Positions 62,537 through 64,000 of a stretch of DNA of 64,000 nt are shown here, piece after piece. The position numbers were made by a program, and so were the translations under genes. Origin of the DNA: JAGOMX01 sp041738135 (GTDB lineage Bacteria; Pseudomonadota; Alphaproteobacteria; JAGOMX01); assembly GCA_041738135.1 (NCBI GenBank), contig JBGSQK010000029.1:1-64000 (forward strand), given 5' to 3'. The stretch's first letter is position 1. The number at the start of each line of letters is the position of its first letter. The notes under the pieces are model-generated. The model saw only the letters and a list, made by a program, of their open reading frames with translations. It was not told the DNA's origin and did no database searches.

Positions 62537-64000
62537 ATGAACGATCAGAAAAACTTGGTATTTTTCGTCCTTATTTTTATCGGCGTAATGGTGGGTTGGA
62601 ATTATTTCTATGAGGCACCTAAAGCTCAAAAGGCTCCTGTAGCGCAGACGCAGCAAACAGCTTCGGCAATACCAGGGGTGCCAACAGCGCCTGCTGTCCC
62701 GGTTATTACCGATCGAAAAGAAGTGATTCAAGCTTCGGCTCGCGTGCAAATTGACACCCCTTCCTTAAGGGGTTCTATCAATTTGAAGGGTGGCAGCATT
62801 GATGATTTGAAGTTGGAGAAATACCGCGAGACCATTGAAAAGAACAGCGACAATATCGTATTGCTCACCCCTTTAGGAGCTGAGAAACCTTATTTTGCTC
62901 AGTTTGGTTGGACAACGGCGGATAAGAATCTAGCCATGCCGGATGAAAACTCTGTTTGGACTGCGGATCGCAAAGAGATCACCCAAACATCCGGTCCGGT
63001 GAAACTGACTTGGGTAAATCCGCAAGGCATTCAGTTCGAACGGTTGATCAGTGTGGATGAAAACTACCTATTCACGGTTCAACAGACAGTAACAAACAAT
63101 ACAAATCAGACAATACAATTGGTACCGTATGGCCAGGTGAGCCGTATTGGCACACCTGAAGTCCAAGGCAACTGGATGCTACATGAAGGGCCTTTGGGTT
63201 ATATGGATGATGGCTTAAAGGAATACAGCTATTCTAAGCTGCAAGAGACCAATGAAATAAAAAGCGTAAGCCAAGGTGGCTGGATTGGAATTACGGATAA
63301 ATATTGGCTCACCGCTATCATTCCGGACCAGAAAACCAAATCAGAGTTCTACTTCAAAGATAATCGTCTCGGTGCACAAGACGATTATTTGACAGGCTAT
63401 TTAGGCGAGCCAATTAGCATCGCTCCTGCTCAGAAGGCTGAAGTGCAATCACATTTATTTGCGGGCGCGAAAGTCTTAAGTATTCTAGATACCTACGAAG
63501 AAAAGCTGGGTGTCAATCACTTCGATAAGGCCGTTGATTTTGGCTATCTGTACTTCTTCACCAAGCCCTTGTTTTATGTGTTGGAAATGATTTATGGCTG
63601 GCTAGGTAACTTCGGTTTGGCTATTTTGTTGCTGACAGTGATTATTAAAGTATTGTTCTACCCCTTGGCTAACAAGTCTTATCGCTCTATGGCGCGCATG
63701 AAGGAATTGCAGCCTAAAATGGAGCGCATAAAAGAGCGTTATGCGGATGACAAGATGCGCATGAACCAAGAGATGATGGAGCTGTATAAGAAAGAAAAGG
63801 TTAATCCGGCATCCGGTTGTTTACCTATTCTTATACAGATCCCGGTATTCTTTTGTTTGTATAAGGTATTGTTTGTCACCATTGAAATGCGCCAAGCACC
63901 GTTTTATGGTTGGATACACGATTTGTCGGCGCCTGACCCTACTACTATCTTTAACCTGTTTGGCTTGATTCCTTGGGATCCCCCTACCCTGCTCATGATT
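62537..64000 (+). CDS. yidC: Membrane protein insertase YidC (runs off the window)
   Basis: The first 488 codons of YidC/Oxa1. The start ATG 62537 has GAGA upstream and gives MNDQKNLVFFVLIFIGVMVGWNYFYE, the N-terminal helix. A glutamine/proline linker follows, then the periplasmic beta-supersandwich domain (residues about 75-330). The conserved core starts with GNFGLAILLLTVIIK, followed by ELQPKMERIKERY and CLPILIQIPVFFCLYKVL. The gene continues past base 64000. It acts with YidD and SecYEG in inner-membrane protein insertion. Confidence 0.97.
   Translation, partial: MNDQKNLVFFVLIFIGVMVGWNYFYEAPKAQKAPVAQTQQTASAIPGVPTAPAVPVITDRKEVIQASARVQIDTPSLRGSINLKGGSIDDLKLEKYRETIEKNSDNIVLLTPLGAEKPYFAQFGWTTADKNLAMPDENSVWTADRKEITQTSGPVKLTWVNPQGIQFERLISVDENYLFTVQQTVTNNTNQTIQLVPYGQVSRIGTPEVQGNWMLHEGPLGYMDDGLKEYSYSKLQETNEIKSVSQGGWIGITDKYWLTAIIPDQKTKSEFYFKDNRLGAQDDYLTGYLGEPISIAPAQKAEVQSHLFAGAKVLSILDTYEEKLGVNHFDKAVDFGYLYFFTKPLFYVLEMIYGWLGNFGLAILLLTVIIKVLFYPLANKSYRSMARMKELQPKMERIKERYADDKMRMNQEMMELYKKEKVNPASGCLPILIQIPVFFCLYKVLFVTIEMRQAPFYGWIHDLSAPDPTTIFNLFGLIPWDPPTLLMI

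Overview
The window reads as a chromosomal segment of an alphaproteobacterium with moderate AT bias. Alphaproteobacterial signs are a FliX-type flagellar regulator next to a DksA that has lost three of its four zinc cysteines, the block cpoB-tilS-ftsH, the block plsY-dprA-topA, a one-domain CinA-like protein, a paired EIIA-Man/HPr without sugar permeases, and a 44-residue L34 heading rpmH-rnpA-yidD-yidC. Several large exported proteins with no recognisable domain, palindromic repeats in many gaps and remnants of duplicated genes suggest a host-associated lineage (Holosporales or Paracaedibacter-like). That placement is an inference.

Layout. 1-460: 5' end of tuf behind tRNA-Gly and tRNA-Tyr. 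575-6805: rlmB, plsY, dprA, topA and glutathione reductase, all on + and nearly touching. 6952-13488: a large exported protein of unknown function followed by two paralogous membrane-tethered Lon-type proteases that lack the usual N-terminal substrate domain. 13733-22609: universal stress protein, CinA-like protein, SfsA, an MFS exporter, UbiA, RsmE, acetoacetyl-CoA synthetase and a CCA-adding-type enzyme. 22615-29223: a large exported unknown, LpxC, a CorC/HlyC-type membrane protein, and an exported protein with a phosphoribosyltransferase-like motif. 29479-32857: non-homologous end joining, with LigD split into three genes (phosphoesterase, ligase, polymerase) followed by Ku. 32869-35167: HPr, EIIA-Man and two small exported unknowns. 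35390-41156: outer-membrane biogenesis (SurA, LptF, LptG, LptD). 41294-45317: CpoB, TilS, FtsH. 45506-50422: FadE-like acyl-CoA dehydrogenase, a long-chain acyl-CoA ligase and two short ORFs that are pieces of that ligase. 50634-56905: P1B-type metal ATPase bracketed by large inverted repeats, then an RND efflux pump with its adaptor. 56986-60680: potassium-channel-like protein, FliX, DksA, a LuxI-family autoinducer-synthase-like protein and a DegT-family sugar aminotransferase. 61066-64000: an exported protein with LEA-like 33-residue repeats, then rpmH, rnpA, yidD and the 5' part of yidC.

Functional themes are envelope construction (LpxC, LptDFG, SurA, YidC, CpoB), membrane quality control (FtsH and the two Lon-like proteins), fatty-acid and ketone-body use (FadE, ligase, AACS), DNA repair and uptake (Ku/LigD, DprA, TopA), and efflux or metal homeostasis. 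The most unusual items are the tandem tethered Lon pair, the LuxI-like protein, the three-way split LigD and the complementary ligase fragments. No CRISPR array, insertion sequence with a transposase, prophage or rRNA was seen.
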